Origin: Streptomyces paradoxus
GTDB taxonomy: Bacteria; Actinomycetota; Actinomycetes; Streptomycetales; Streptomycetaceae
NCBI RefSeq assembly: GCF_014202475.1
Contig: NZ_JACHGV010000009.1
Coordinates: 248,001 to 312,000, forward strand
DNA length: 64,000 nt
Reading direction: 5' to 3'
Of this stretch, positions 1-8,107 are shown one piece after another (position 1 is the first letter of the stretch; the number at the start of each line of letters is the position of its first letter). The translations under genes and the position numbers were made by a program. The notes under the pieces are model-generated. The model was not told the origin of the DNA. It saw only the letters and a program-made list of their open reading frames with translations, and ran no database searches.

Positions 1-650
1 TCTCCTTCAGCGTCGAAGCCGGCCAGGTCGTCACCCTCATCGGCACCAACGGCGCCGGCAAGACGACCACCCTGCGCACGCTGTCGGGCCTGCTGAAGCC
101 GACGTCCGGGAAGATCCTCTTCGACGGCAAGCCCCTGAACGGGGTCCCCGCCCACAAGATCGTCTCCCTGGGCCTGGCCCACTCCCCCGAAGGCCGGCAC
201 ATCTTCCCGCGCCTCACCATCGCGGAGAACCTCCAGCTCGGAGCGTTCCTCCGCAAGGACAAGGAAGGCATCGAGAAGGACATCCAGCGCGCCTACGACC
301 TCTTCCCCATCCTCGGGGAACGCCGCAAGCAGGCGGCGGGAACCCTGTCGGGCGGCGAACAGCAGATGCTCGCCATGGGCCGCGCCCTGATGTCCCAGCC
401 CAAGCTCCTCATGCTCGACGAGCCCTCCATGGGCCTCTCCCCGATCATGATGCAGAAGATCATGGCGACGATCTCGGAGCTGAAGTCCCAGGGCACGACG
501 ATCCTGCTCGTCGAACAGAACGCCCAGGCCGCGCTGTCCCTGGCGGACCAGGGCCACGTCATGGAGGTCGGCAACGTCGTCCTCTCCGGCACCGGGCAGG
601 ACCTGCTCCACGACGAGTCGGTACGCAAGGCGTACCTGGGCGAGGACTGA
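1..650 (+). CDS. livF: Branched-chain amino acid ABC transporter, ATP-binding subunit LivF (5' end cut by window)
   Basis: This is the cytoplasmic ATPase of a high-affinity branched-chain amino acid importer, where it pairs with LivG under the LivH/LivM permeases. The frame is open from base 3, and the start codon lies before the window. Walker A (GTNGAGKTT) is at about 42-68, the ABC signature LSGGEQQ at about 345-365 and Walker B (LLMLDEPS) just after. The switch segment LLVEQN is typical of LivF rather than LivG. The order LivF-terminator-PdtaR suggests livF is the last gene of the liv operon. A perfect hairpin follows the stop. Confidence is high because all nucleotide-binding motifs are present and the tail (RKAYLGED) is characteristic of LivF. 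Confidence 0.95.
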   Translation, partial: SFSVEAGQVVTLIGTNGAGKTTTLRTLSGLLKPTSGKILFDGKPLNGVPAHKIVSLGLAHSPEGRHIFPRLTIAENLQLGAFLRKDKEGIEKDIQRAYDLFPILGERRKQAAGTLSGGEQQMLAMGRALMSQPKLLMLDEPSMGLSPIMMQKIMATISELKSQGTTILLVEQNAQAALSLADQGHVMEVGNVVLSGTGQDLLHDESVRKAYLGED

Positions 651-670
651 GGTCCCGCGCCGCCGTACGC

Positions 671-716
671 CGAGAGGCCCGCGTCCCTTCCGTTCGGAAG
701 GGACGCGGGCCTCTCG
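671..716. terminator. Bidirectional hairpin terminator between livF and pdtaR
   Basis: A perfect 20-bp inverted repeat (671-690 with 697-716) closes on a 6-nt loop. It lies between two convergent genes, 20 bp after the livF stop and 10 bp after the pdtaR stop. There is no long U-tract, as is common in Streptomyces. It can serve both directions. Confidence 0.85.
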
Positions 717-726
717 CGTCGCGTTC

Positions 727-1383
727 TCAGCCCTTGTTGGCCTTCTTCTCGTCGGCGTCCTGAATGACCGCCTCCGCGACCTGCTGCATCGACATCCGGC
801 GATCCATCGACGTCTTCTGGATCCACCGGAAAGCAGCCGGCTCCGACAGCCCGTACTCCGTCTGCAGAATCGACTTCGCCCGGTCCACCAGCTTGCGCGT
901 CTCCAGCCGGAGCGTGAGGTCGGCGACCTCCTTCTCCAGCTCCTTCAGCTCCGTGAACCGCGAGACGGCCATCTCGATCGCCGGCACGACGTCGGTCTTG
1001 CTGAACGGCTTCACGAGATAAGCCATGGCACCCGCGTCCCGAGCGCGCTCCACCAGATCCCGCTGCGAGAACGCGGTCAGCATCAGCACCGGCGCGATGC
1101 TCTCCTCCGCGATCTTCTCCGCCGCGGAGATACCGTCCAGCTTCGGCATCTTCACGTCGAGAATGACGAGGTCCGGCCGGTGCTCACGGGCCAGCTCCAC
1201 CGCCTGCTCACCGTCCCCGGCCTCACCGACGACGGTGTAGCCCTCCTCCTCCAGCATCTCTTTGAGATCGAGCCGGATCAGCGCCTCGTCCTCGGCGATG
1301 ACGACCCGCGTCGTCATCGGAGGCACGTGCGACTTGTCCTCTTCAGGCACGTCAACAGGCTGGGGCGACTCGGGGGCACTCAC
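727..1383 (-). CDS. pdtaR: ANTAR-domain response regulator, PdtaR-type
   Basis: This is a two-component regulator that acts on RNA: a receiver domain controls an ANTAR domain that binds paired hairpins in target transcripts and causes antitermination. The 218-residue product has acidic residues in IAEDEAL, the phospho-acceptor Asp in LVILDVKMP, the conserved Lys in LVKPF and a C-terminal ANTAR three-helix region (ETRKLVDRAK to AEAVI). From memory it matches mycobacterial PdtaR (Rv1626) almost throughout, including SQRDLVERARDAGAMAYLVK. I chose the GTG at 1383 because AAGGAG lies 5 nt upstream. The internal ATG at 1318 has no ribosome binding site. Its kinase (PdtaS type) is not in the window. 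Longer versions of this frame run through the tRNA and are not real. Confidence 0.93.
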   Translation of the reverse strand: MSAPESPQPVDVPEEDKSHVPPMTTRVVIAEDEALIRLDLKEMLEEEGYTVVGEAGDGEQAVELAREHRPDLVILDVKMPKLDGISAAEKIAEESIAPVLMLTAFSQRDLVERARDAGAMAYLVKPFSKTDVVPAIEMAVSRFTELKELEKEVADLTLRLETRKLVDRAKSILQTEYGLSEPAAFRWIQKTSMDRRMSMQQVAEAVIQDADEKKANKG

Positions 1384-1485
1384 GTGGGCTCCTTGGTAGG
1401 GGCAGGCCGGTACTGCTCCCAAGAGCGTACCTAGCTGCGGTATGGTGGTCAGGCAGTGGGTCGAGGTCAACCTTGGATTCACCGG

Positions 1486-1560
1486 GCCCCGGTAGCCCAA
1501 TTGGCAGCAGGCAATGGATTCAAAACCCATACAGTGTCGGTTCGAGTCCGACCCGGGGCA
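1486..1560 (+). tRNA. tRNA-Leu (anticodon CAA)
   Basis: A cloverleaf is visible. The 7-bp acceptor stem GCCCCGG/CCGGGGC is perfect and is followed by discriminator A. The D arm has GG in the loop, and the 5-bp T stem GTCGG/CCGAC carries the TTCGAGT loop. The anticodon stem at 1514-1530 has loop TTCAAAA, giving anticodon CAA at 1521-1523, which decodes UUG. CCA is not encoded. The variable loop is only 5 nt, unlike classical class II leucine tRNAs, and the closing 31-39 pair of the anticodon stem is an A-C mismatch. The amino acid is therefore assigned from the anticodon alone. Confidence 0.85.
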
Positions 1561-1591
1561 CTTTTCCTTGGTTTCCAAGGTCGCCACTTCG

Positions 1592-1628
1592 AAGCGGATG
1601 TCCACGTTCTCGTGAACATCCGCTTTTT
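1592..1628 (+). terminator. Rho-independent terminator downstream of the tRNA
   Basis: Arms 1592-1601 and 1616-1625 pair over 10 bp, an inner CACG/CGTG adds 4 bp, and a run of five T follows at 1624-1628. This is a classic intrinsic terminator, rare in form for this GC-rich genome. It separates the tRNA from the next gene, so that gene probably needs its own promoter or read-through. Confidence 0.8.
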
Positions 1629-1666
1629 GCTGCGTGTCGACGTGATCACAGTTCCACAGTGGCCCC

Positions 1667-2410
1667 ATGTACGACCTCAGCACACGCAAGCGAGCGCTCG
1701 CGCTGGTGGCCCAGGGCCGAAGCCTGAATTCGGCGAGCCGGGAAACAGGCATTTCACGGGCCGCGATCCGCTCCTGGCAGGACCGCATCGAGCCGCGCCC
1801 TCGTATGCCACATCCCGACCCCGGCCCGCCCTCTGACGAGTCCGCATACGCATACCTGCTGGGCCTCTACCTCGGTGACGGTTGCATCAGCCCCCACCCT
1901 CGTGGCGGCTACTACCTCAGGATTGCTTGCGCGGACGTCTGGCCCGGGCTCATCGAGGAGTGCCGCGAGGCCATCGGGAAAGTGCGCCCGGGTGTGGGCG
2001 TCCACGTCGCGCAGAAGCAGGGCTGTGTCGCGGTCACCAGCTATTCCCGGAGCTGGCCGATTCTCTTCCCCCAGCACGGACCCGGCAAGAAACACGAACG
2101 CCGTATCCTCCTCGAACCCTGGCAACAGGCCATCGTCGACGGCCATCCCTGGGAGTTCATCCGCGGTCTCATCCACTCCGACGGTTGCCGCATCACGAAC
2201 TGGACGACCCGGAGCGTGGCCGGCGAGCGGAAGCGCTACGAGTATCCGCGGTACTTCTTCACCAACCGCTCCGCCGACATCATCCGTCTGTTCACCAAGG
2301 CCTTGGACCAGGTCGGCGTCGACTGGAAGCGGGCAAACCCGTTCAACATCTCCGTCGCCCGCAAAGCCTCCGTCGCCCTCATGGACGCCCACGTCGGCCC
2401 CAAGTACTGA
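1667..2410 (+). CDS. Free-standing HTH / LAGLIDADG homing-endonuclease-like protein
   Basis: The 247-residue protein has an N-terminal helix-turn-helix (residues about 5-40; VAQGRSLNSASRETGISRAA resembles transposase or Hin-type HTHs) followed by two LAGLIDADG-type motifs. These are LLGLYLGDG at 64-72 and IRGLIHSDG at 165-173. Their spacing of about 100 residues fits a two-motif monomeric endonuclease fold, and each motif keeps its acidic residue. There is no intein or intron context: the gene stands alone between a tRNA with its terminator and pyk, whose stop lies 5 bp past this stop on the other strand. It may be a domesticated DNA-binding regulator or an active selfish endonuclease. The fold is well supported; activity is inference. 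Confidence 0.8.
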   Translation: MYDLSTRKRALALVAQGRSLNSASRETGISRAAIRSWQDRIEPRPRMPHPDPGPPSDESAYAYLLGLYLGDGCISPHPRGGYYLRIACADVWPGLIEECREAIGKVRPGVGVHVAQKQGCVAVTSYSRSWPILFPQHGPGKKHERRILLEPWQQAIVDGHPWEFIRGLIHSDGCRITNWTTRSVAGERKRYEYPRYFFTNRSADIIRLFTKALDQVGVDWKRANPFNISVARKASVALMDAHVGPKY

Positions 2411-2415
2411 CGTGG

Positions 2416-3837
2416 CTACTCCGCGATGTGATGGACGCGGACCATGTTCGTCGAGCCGGAGACGCCGGGCGGGGAGCCTGCCGTGATGACGACCATGTCG
2501 CCCTTCTCGCAGCGGCCGGAGCGCAGCAGTAGTTCGTCGACCTGGTCGACCATCGCGTCGGTGGAGTCGACGCACGGGCCGAGATACGTCTCCACGCCCC
2601 AAGTGAGGGCGAGTTGTGAGCGGGTGGCCTGGTCGGGGGTGAAGGCGAGGAGGGGGATCGGGGAGCGGTAGCGGGAGAGGCGGCGGGCGGTGTCGCCGGA
2701 CTGGGTGAAGGCGACGAGGAATTTCGCGCCGAGGAAGTCGCCGATCTCGGCGGCCGCTCGGGCGACCGCGCCGCCCTGGGTGCGGGGTTTGTTGCGTTCC
2801 GTCAGGGGCGGGAGGCCCTTCGCCAGGATGTCCTCCTCCGCCGCTTCGACGATGCGGGCCATCGTGCGGACGGTGTCGATCGGGTGTTTGCCGACGCTGG
2901 TCTCGCCGGAGAGCATCACCGCGTCGGTGCCGTCGATGACGGCGTTGGCGACGTCGGAGGCTTCGGCGCGGGTGGGGCGGGCGTTGTCGATCATCGAGTC
3001 GAGCATCTGGGTGGCGACGATGACCGGTTTGGCATTGCGCTTGGCCAGTTTGATGGCTCGCTTTTGGACGATCGGCACCTGCTCCAGTGGCATTTCGACG
3101 CCGAGGTCTCCGCGGGCGACCATGATGCCGTCGAAGGCGGCGACGATGTCGTCGATGTTCTCGACGGCCTGGGGTTTTTCGACTTTGGCGATGACGGGGA
3201 GGCGGCGGCCTTCTTCGTCCATGATGCGGTGGACGTCCTGGATGTCGCGGCCGGAGCGGACGAAGGAGAGAGCGATGACGTCGAAGCCGGTGTTCAGGGC
3301 CCAGCGGAGGTCGTCTTCGTCTTTTTTGGAGAGGGCGGGGACGGAGACGGCGACGCCGGGGAGGTTGAGGCCTTTGTGGTCGGAGATCACGCCGCCTTCG
3401 AGGACGGTGGTGTGGACCCTGGGGCCGTCTACCGAGGTCACCTTGAGGCAGACCTTGCCGTCGTCGACGAGGATGCGTTCGCCTGTGGTGACGTCGGTGG
3501 CGAGGCCGGCGTAGGTGGTGCCGCAGATATGGCCGTCGCCTTGGACGCCGTCTTCGACGGTGATGGTGAAGGTGTCGCCGCGTTCGAGGAGTACGGGGCC
3601 TTCGGTGAAGCGGCCGAGGCGGATCTTCGGGCCTTGAAGGTCGGCGAGGAGGCCGACGCTGCGGCCGGTCTCGTCTGCGGCTTTGCGGACCCGGTGGTAG
3701 CGCTCCTCGTGTTCGGCGTGGCTGCCGTGGCTGAGGTTGAAGCGGGCTACGTCCATTCCGGCGTCGACCAGGGCTTTGATCTGGTCGTACGAGTCGGTGG
3801 CGGGTCCCAGGGTGCAGACGATTTTTGCTCGGCGCAT
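2416..3837 (-). CDS. pyk: Pyruvate kinase
   Basis: This enzyme catalyses the last step of glycolysis, phosphoenolpyruvate plus ADP to pyruvate plus ATP, in the cytoplasm. The 473-residue product is normal length. It begins MRRAKIVCTLGPAT and has RFNLSHG (about 33-39), the catalytic Lys region (IAKVEKPQAVENIDDI), the metal-binding stretch MVARGDLGVE and the MLSGETSVGKHP motif, followed by the C-terminal allosteric domain. The ATG is at 3837. Streptomyces usually carry two pyruvate kinases, and neighbourhood suggests this is the one called pyk2 in S. coelicolor; that is from memory. It converges with the HTH-LAGLIDADG gene. Confidence 0.97.
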   Translation of the reverse strand: MRRAKIVCTLGPATDSYDQIKALVDAGMDVARFNLSHGSHAEHEERYHRVRKAADETGRSVGLLADLQGPKIRLGRFTEGPVLLERGDTFTITVEDGVQGDGHICGTTYAGLATDVTTGERILVDDGKVCLKVTSVDGPRVHTTVLEGGVISDHKGLNLPGVAVSVPALSKKDEDDLRWALNTGFDVIALSFVRSGRDIQDVHRIMDEEGRRLPVIAKVEKPQAVENIDDIVAAFDGIMVARGDLGVEMPLEQVPIVQKRAIKLAKRNAKPVIVATQMLDSMIDNARPTRAEASDVANAVIDGTDAVMLSGETSVGKHPIDTVRTMARIVEAAEEDILAKGLPPLTERNKPRTQGGAVARAAAEIGDFLGAKFLVAFTQSGDTARRLSRYRSPIPLLAFTPDQATRSQLALTWGVETYLGPCVDSTDAMVDQVDELLLRSGRCEKGDMVVITAGSPPGVSGSTNMVRVHHIAE

Positions 3838-4000
3838 GGAAAGAGCTTATGAGTTACCGGCTGGTAGGGAATTGGTCGGGGATGACCACCCAACGGACTG
3901 TGGGTTAAGCGTTATTGACAAGTGTTGAATTGTGCGGCGGGGCGCTCCGATGAGCATCCGAGGAATTCGGTCATGCTTTCGTGAATTCGCCCGGCGGGGC

Positions 4001-4717
4001 TCACAGCCGCGGCGGCACCATCGTGAAGCGGGCGTTGATCTGGGCGTGGACGCGTTGGCGCTGGGGTTCGAGGTCGAGGGGGGCGGGGGTGTCCTCGGGG
4101 GCGCCGGCGTAGGCGGCGGAGCGCATGCGGCCGGGGGCCTGGGGGTAGGCCGGCGGGGCACTCTCGGCGCCGATGTCGGCGAGTTCGACGAGGGCGGAGA
4201 GGGTGGTGCCGAGGGCGTCGGCGTATTCGCGGGCGCGTTGGACGGCTTCGTGGACAGCCTTCTTGCGGGCTTCGCGGTGGGCGGGTGAGTCGGGGCGCAG
4301 GGCCCACCAGGGGCCGTCGACCCGGGTGAGGTCGAGGTCGGCGAGGCGGGTGGTGAGTTCGCCCAGGGCGGTGAAGTCGGTGAGTTCGGCGGTGACGCGG
4401 ACGCTGCCGTGGTACGTGCGGACGCGTTCGCCGCGGCCGTGTTTGGTGAGTTCCGGCGTGATGGAGAAGGCGCCGGTCTCCAGGCGTTCGACGGCATCGC
4501 CGTAGGTCTTGACGAGGTCGAGGACGACGGCGTTGCGGCGGGTGAGGTCGTCGAGGGCGGAGCGGCGGTCGCGGCCGCGGGCGGCGACGGTGATGCCGAT
4601 GCGGGCGATCTCGGGGTCGACTTCGAGGCGGGCTTCGCCGCGGACGGCGATGCGGGGGGCCTCGGGTGTGCCGTAGGGGACGGCGGGCTGGGAGGCGTCT
4701 GGGGTGGCCGCGGTCAT
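4001..4717 (-). CDS. SIMPL domain (DUF541) protein
   Basis: A 238-residue protein of the SIMPL/DUF541 family (BP26/OMP28-like). It shows RIAVRGEARLEVDPEIARI near residue 22, the family's typical opening strand, then a long helix (DLTRRNAVVLDLVK) and the conserved RARARA-like segment near AVQRAREYADAL. No signal peptide or membrane helix is obvious, unlike many Gram-negative members. ATG at 4717 was chosen; a GTG three codons upstream (4726) is also possible. Function in actinobacteria is unknown. It is divergent from the 5'-nucleotidase gene. Confidence 0.85.
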   Translation of the reverse strand: MTAATPDASQPAVPYGTPEAPRIAVRGEARLEVDPEIARIGITVAARGRDRRSALDDLTRRNAVVLDLVKTYGDAVERLETGAFSITPELTKHGRGERVRTYHGSVRVTAELTDFTALGELTTRLADLDLTRVDGPWWALRPDSPAHREARKKAVHEAVQRAREYADALGTTLSALVELADIGAESAPPAYPQAPGRMRSAAYAGAPEDTPAPLDLEPQRQRVHAQINARFTMVPPRL

Positions 4718-4817
4718 ACGCCCCACTCTGTCATGTCTGGGCTGGTTGGCGGCCGGGAGGCGGAGGCCGAGTCATCAGATCGCAACCTGCCGGGTCTGTT
4801 GCGGCCGGTCATGGACG

Positions 4818-4861
4818 GGTCAGAATCTACGCGCGTTATCTACGCGCGTCGTTCACAGATT
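4818..4861 (+). promoter_or_regulatory. Tandem 12-bp repeat and PHO-box-like elements upstream of the 5'-nucleotidase
   Basis: ATCTACGCGCGT occurs twice (4825-4836 and 4838-4849) with one base between, 30 bp before the start codon. It is flanked by GGTCAGAATCT (4818) and GTTCACAGATT (4851), which resemble 11-nt PhoP direct-repeat units and sit exactly 33 nt (three units) apart. The repeats are seen directly. A link to PhoP and phosphate control is inference. Confidence 0.35.
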
Positions 4862-4878
4862 CCGCAGGGGAGCCAGAC

Positions 4879-6675
4879 ATGCCGTTGAACCGCCGGAAGT
4901 TCCTGGAGAAGTCCGCCGTGACCGGGGCGGGGGTGGCGCTGGCCGGTGCGGTCTCGGCGCCGGGTGCGCAGGCGGCCGAGGCGAAGCGGGGTGCCAAGCG
5001 GTACGCGTTCACCGTCCTGGGGACGACGGACCTGCACGGCAACGTCTTCAACTGGGACTACTTCACGGACAAGGAGTTCGACGACAAGGACCACAACGAC
5101 GTGGGCCTCGCGAAGGTCTCGACGCTGGTGAACCGGGTCCGTGCGGAGAAGGGCCGTCGCAACACGCTGCTGATCGACGCGGGCGACACCATCCAGGGCA
5201 CGCAGCTGTCGTACTACTACGCCAAGGTCGACCCGATCACGGCCGAGGGCGGCCCGGTGCATCCGATGGCGCAGGCGATGAACGCCATGGGGTATGACGC
5301 GGCGGCGCTCGGCAACCACGAGTTCAACTACGGCATTCCGGTGCTGCGGAAGTTCGAGCAGCAGTGCCGATTCCCGCTGCTGGGGGCGAACGCGCTGGAC
5401 GCGAAGACGCTGCGGCCGGCGTTCGCGCCGTACAGCATGCACCGGCTGCGTACGCCGTTCGGGCGGGACGTGAAGGTGGCGGTGCTGGGGCTGACCAACC
5501 CGGGCATCGCGATCTGGGACAAGGCGAACGTGCAGGGGAAGATGACGTTCCCGGGTCTGGAGGAGCAGGCGGCGAAGTGGGTGCCGAAGCTGCGTTCGAT
5601 GGGTGCGGACGTGGTCATCGTGTCGGCGCACAGCGGTTCGTCGGGGAAGTCGTCCTACGGTGACCAGCTGCCGTACATCGAGAACGCGGCGGGTCTGGTG
5701 GCGGAGCAGGTGCCGGGGATCGACGCGATCCTGGTCGGGCACGCGCACACGGAGATCCCGGAGTACTTCGTCACGAACAAGGAGACCGGCAAGCAGGTCG
5801 TGCTGTCGGAGCCGCTGAAGTGGGGTCAGCGGCTGACGCTGTTCGACTTCGAGCTGGTCTGGGAGAAGGGCTGCTGGAAGGTCGAGAAGGTGGGCGCGAA
5901 GGTCCTCAACTCCAACACCGTGGAGGAGGACCCGAAGATCACGAAGCTGCTCTCGGACGAGCACGAGAAGGTCGTGGCGTACGTCAATCAGGTCATCGGC
6001 ACGAACGCGGCGGAGATGGCGTCGGCCGAGGCGCCGTACAAGGACGTGCCGATCATCGACCTGATCAACCACATCCAGGCGGACACGGTGAAGCAGGCGC
6101 TGGCGGCCACGGAGTACGCCGCGCTGCCGGTGCTGTCGCAGGCGGCGTGCTTCTCGCGCAGTGCGCGGATCCCGGCCGGTGAGGTGACGATCCGGGACGT
6201 CGCGGGTCTGTACGTCTTCGAGAACACGCTGGAGGCGCGTCTGATGACGGGTGCGCAGATGAAGGCGTATCTGGAGTATTCGGCGAACTACTTCGTGCAG
6301 ACCGCGCCGGGCGCTCCGGTGGATCCGGCGAAGCTGACGAACGCGAACGGCACGCCGGACTACAACTACGACGTGGTGAGTGGTCTGACGTACGAGATCG
6401 ACATCGCGAAGCCGGCCGGTTCACGGGTGACGAATGTGCGGTTCGGGGGGCAGCCGCTCGCGGACGACGCGAAGTTCGTGTTCGCGGTGAACAACTACCG
6501 GGCCAACGGCGGCGGGAACTTCCCGCATGTCGCCGCGGCCCCGTTGCTGTGGTCGAACTCGGACGAGATCCGCAACACCATGATCGCCTGGGTGAAGGCG
6601 AAGGGGTCGATCGACCCGGCCGTCTTCGCGGCGGTGGACTGGAAGCTCACGCGCGAGGGCACGCCCGTCTTCTGA
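4879..6675 (+). CDS. Exported bifunctional metallophosphatase / 5'-nucleotidase
   Basis: This is an extracellular nucleotidase that releases phosphate from nucleotides. The 598-residue protein opens with a Tat signal (RRKFLEKS, then a hydrophobic stretch ending in APGAQAAEA). The metallophosphatase domain has GTTDLHGN, GDTIQGTQ, GNHEFNYG, SAHSG and GHAHTEIP. The C-terminal 5'-nucleotidase domain carries the substrate-binding NNYRANGGGNFP. ATG at 4879 was chosen because it opens the twin-arginine signal and has AGGGGAG upstream. Upstream repeats may bind a phosphate regulator. Family assignment is firm; the exact substrate (nucleotides, cyclic nucleotides or UDP-sugars) is not. Confidence 0.95.
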   Translation: MPLNRRKFLEKSAVTGAGVALAGAVSAPGAQAAEAKRGAKRYAFTVLGTTDLHGNVFNWDYFTDKEFDDKDHNDVGLAKVSTLVNRVRAEKGRRNTLLIDAGDTIQGTQLSYYYAKVDPITAEGGPVHPMAQAMNAMGYDAAALGNHEFNYGIPVLRKFEQQCRFPLLGANALDAKTLRPAFAPYSMHRLRTPFGRDVKVAVLGLTNPGIAIWDKANVQGKMTFPGLEEQAAKWVPKLRSMGADVVIVSAHSGSSGKSSYGDQLPYIENAAGLVAEQVPGIDAILVGHAHTEIPEYFVTNKETGKQVVLSEPLKWGQRLTLFDFELVWEKGCWKVEKVGAKVLNSNTVEEDPKITKLLSDEHEKVVAYVNQVIGTNAAEMASAEAPYKDVPIIDLINHIQADTVKQALAATEYAALPVLSQAACFSRSARIPAGEVTIRDVAGLYVFENTLEARLMTGAQMKAYLEYSANYFVQTAPGAPVDPAKLTNANGTPDYNYDVVSGLTYEIDIAKPAGSRVTNVRFGGQPLADDAKFVFAVNNYRANGGGNFPHVAAAPLLWSNSDEIRNTMIAWVKAKGSIDPAVFAAVDWKLTREGTPVF

Positions 6676-6688
6676 GAGGCGCGCCTCG

Positions 6689-8107
6689 TCACCTTCGGTC
6701 GTCGACGAGCGGGGTCAGTGCGGGTGCCTCGCGGGGCGGCGGGACGTGTGCCCGCTGGGTGAGGCCGAAGGTGGTGAAGGCGGTGCGGGCGGGGAGGGCG
6801 TAGGCCTCCCCGCCCGTCAGTGTGTTGAGGATGATCGCGCTGCGCCAGGCGGCGAGGCCGAGGTCGGGGGCGCCGACGCCGTGGGTGTGGGTTTCGGCGT
6901 TCTGGACGTACACCGTGCCGGTGACGGACGGGTCGAGGACGAGCCGGTAGTCCTCGTCGATGCGGGGGCGTTCGCTGTTGTCGCGGCGCATGTAGGGGTC
7001 GAGGCCGGCGAGGATCCGGTCGTGGGGGCATTCGCGGTAGCCGGTGGCGAGGACGACGGCGTCGGTGGTGAGGCGGGAGCGGCTGTTCTGCAGGTCGTGC
7101 TCCAGGTGCAGTTCGACTTTGGTCGTGGCGATCCGGCCGGCGGTGCGGAGGTGGACGCCGGGGGTGAGGACGGCGTCGGGCCAGCCGCCGTGCAGGGTGC
7201 GGCGGTAGAGCTCGTCGTGGACGGCGGCGATGGTGGCGGCGTCGATGCCTTGGTGGAGCTGCCACTGGCCGTCGAGGAGCCGGTCGCGGGTGGGTTCGGG
7301 CAGGGCGTGGAAGTAGCGGGTGTGGTCGGGGGTGAAGTGCTCCAGGCCGAGCTTGGAGTACTCCATGGGGGCGAACGCTTCGGTGCGGCCCAGCCAGTGG
7401 AGTTTTTCGCGTCCGGCGGGCCGGTTGCGGAGCAGGTCGAGGAAGATCTCGGCGCCGGACTGTCCGATGCCGACGACGGTGACGTGCTCGGCGGCGAGGA
7501 GGGCGGCGCGGTGGTCGAGATAGTCGGCGGCGTGCACGACGGGCACGCCGGGGGCTTCGACGAGAGGCTTCAGGGGGTCGGGGACGTAGGGCTCGGTGCC
7601 GATGCCGAGGACGACGTTGCGCGTGTAGGTCCGGCCGAGGGCTTCTGCTTCTCCGTCGGTGTCGAGCTGGGTGAAGTCGACTTCGAAGACGTCGCGTTCG
7701 GGGTTCCAGCGGACGGCGTCGACCTGGTGGCCGAAGTGGAGTCCGGGGAGGTTCTCGCTGACCCAGCGGCAGTAGGCGTCGTATTCGGCGCGCTGGATGT
7801 GGAAGCGCTCGGCGAAGTAGAAGGGGAACAGCCGTTCGCGGGACCTGAGGTAGTTGAGGAAGGTCCAGGGGCTGGTGGGGTCGGTGAGGGACACCAGGTC
7901 GGCGAGGAACGGGACCTGGATGGTGGCGCCGTCGATGAGCAGGCCGGGGTGCCAGCCGAAGGCGGGGCTCTGGTCGTAGAAGACGGTGTCGAGGCCGCCG
8001 AGGGGGTGGGCGAGCGCGGCGAGGGAGAGGTTGGCGGGGCCGATGCCGATGCCGACCAGGTCGCGGGGGGCGTCGGGCTCTTGGTGCGGGTGCGGAGCGG
8101 GGTTCAT
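6689..8107 (-). CDS. Lysine/ornithine N-hydroxylase family FAD monooxygenase (DesB/IucD-like)
   Basis: Flavin- and NADPH-dependent N-hydroxylases of this family oxidise the terminal amine of lysine, cadaverine or ornithine, the first committed chemistry of hydroxamate siderophores. The 472-residue protein has an FAD motif GIGIGPANLSLAALA near residue 18, the NADPH motif VGIGQSGAEIFLDLL and a late ATGYRE. It overlaps the upstream decarboxylase by ATGA, so the two are translationally coupled, as are desA and desB in desferrioxamine clusters. No acyltransferase (desC) or NIS synthetase (desD) follows. Cadaverine hydroxylation is inferred from this pairing. The first gene of the pair lacks an obvious iron box. 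Confidence 0.88.
   Translation of the reverse strand: MNPAPHPHQEPDAPRDLVGIGIGPANLSLAALAHPLGGLDTVFYDQSPAFGWHPGLLIDGATIQVPFLADLVSLTDPTSPWTFLNYLRSRERLFPFYFAERFHIQRAEYDAYCRWVSENLPGLHFGHQVDAVRWNPERDVFEVDFTQLDTDGEAEALGRTYTRNVVLGIGTEPYVPDPLKPLVEAPGVPVVHAADYLDHRAALLAAEHVTVVGIGQSGAEIFLDLLRNRPAGREKLHWLGRTEAFAPMEYSKLGLEHFTPDHTRYFHALPEPTRDRLLDGQWQLHQGIDAATIAAVHDELYRRTLHGGWPDAVLTPGVHLRTAGRIATTKVELHLEHDLQNSRSRLTTDAVVLATGYRECPHDRILAGLDPYMRRDNSERPRIDEDYRLVLDPSVTGTVYVQNAETHTHGVGAPDLGLAAWRSAIILNTLTGGEAYALPARTAFTTFGLTQRAHVPPPREAPALTPLVDDRR

Noticed and set aside
727..1788. A 353-residue version of PdtaR extending upstream of base 1383
   Set aside because: The extension runs through the tRNA and its flanks on the other strand; GTG 1383 has a clear ribosome binding site.
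1486..2410. tRNA-associated integrative element
   Set aside because: No integrase and no repeat of the tRNA 3' end was found within the next few kilobases; only the endonuclease-like gene lies there.
3847..4497. Pro/Ser-rich 216-residue protein on the minus strand
   Set aside because: Low-complexity shadow of the SIMPL gene in another frame, with no motif.
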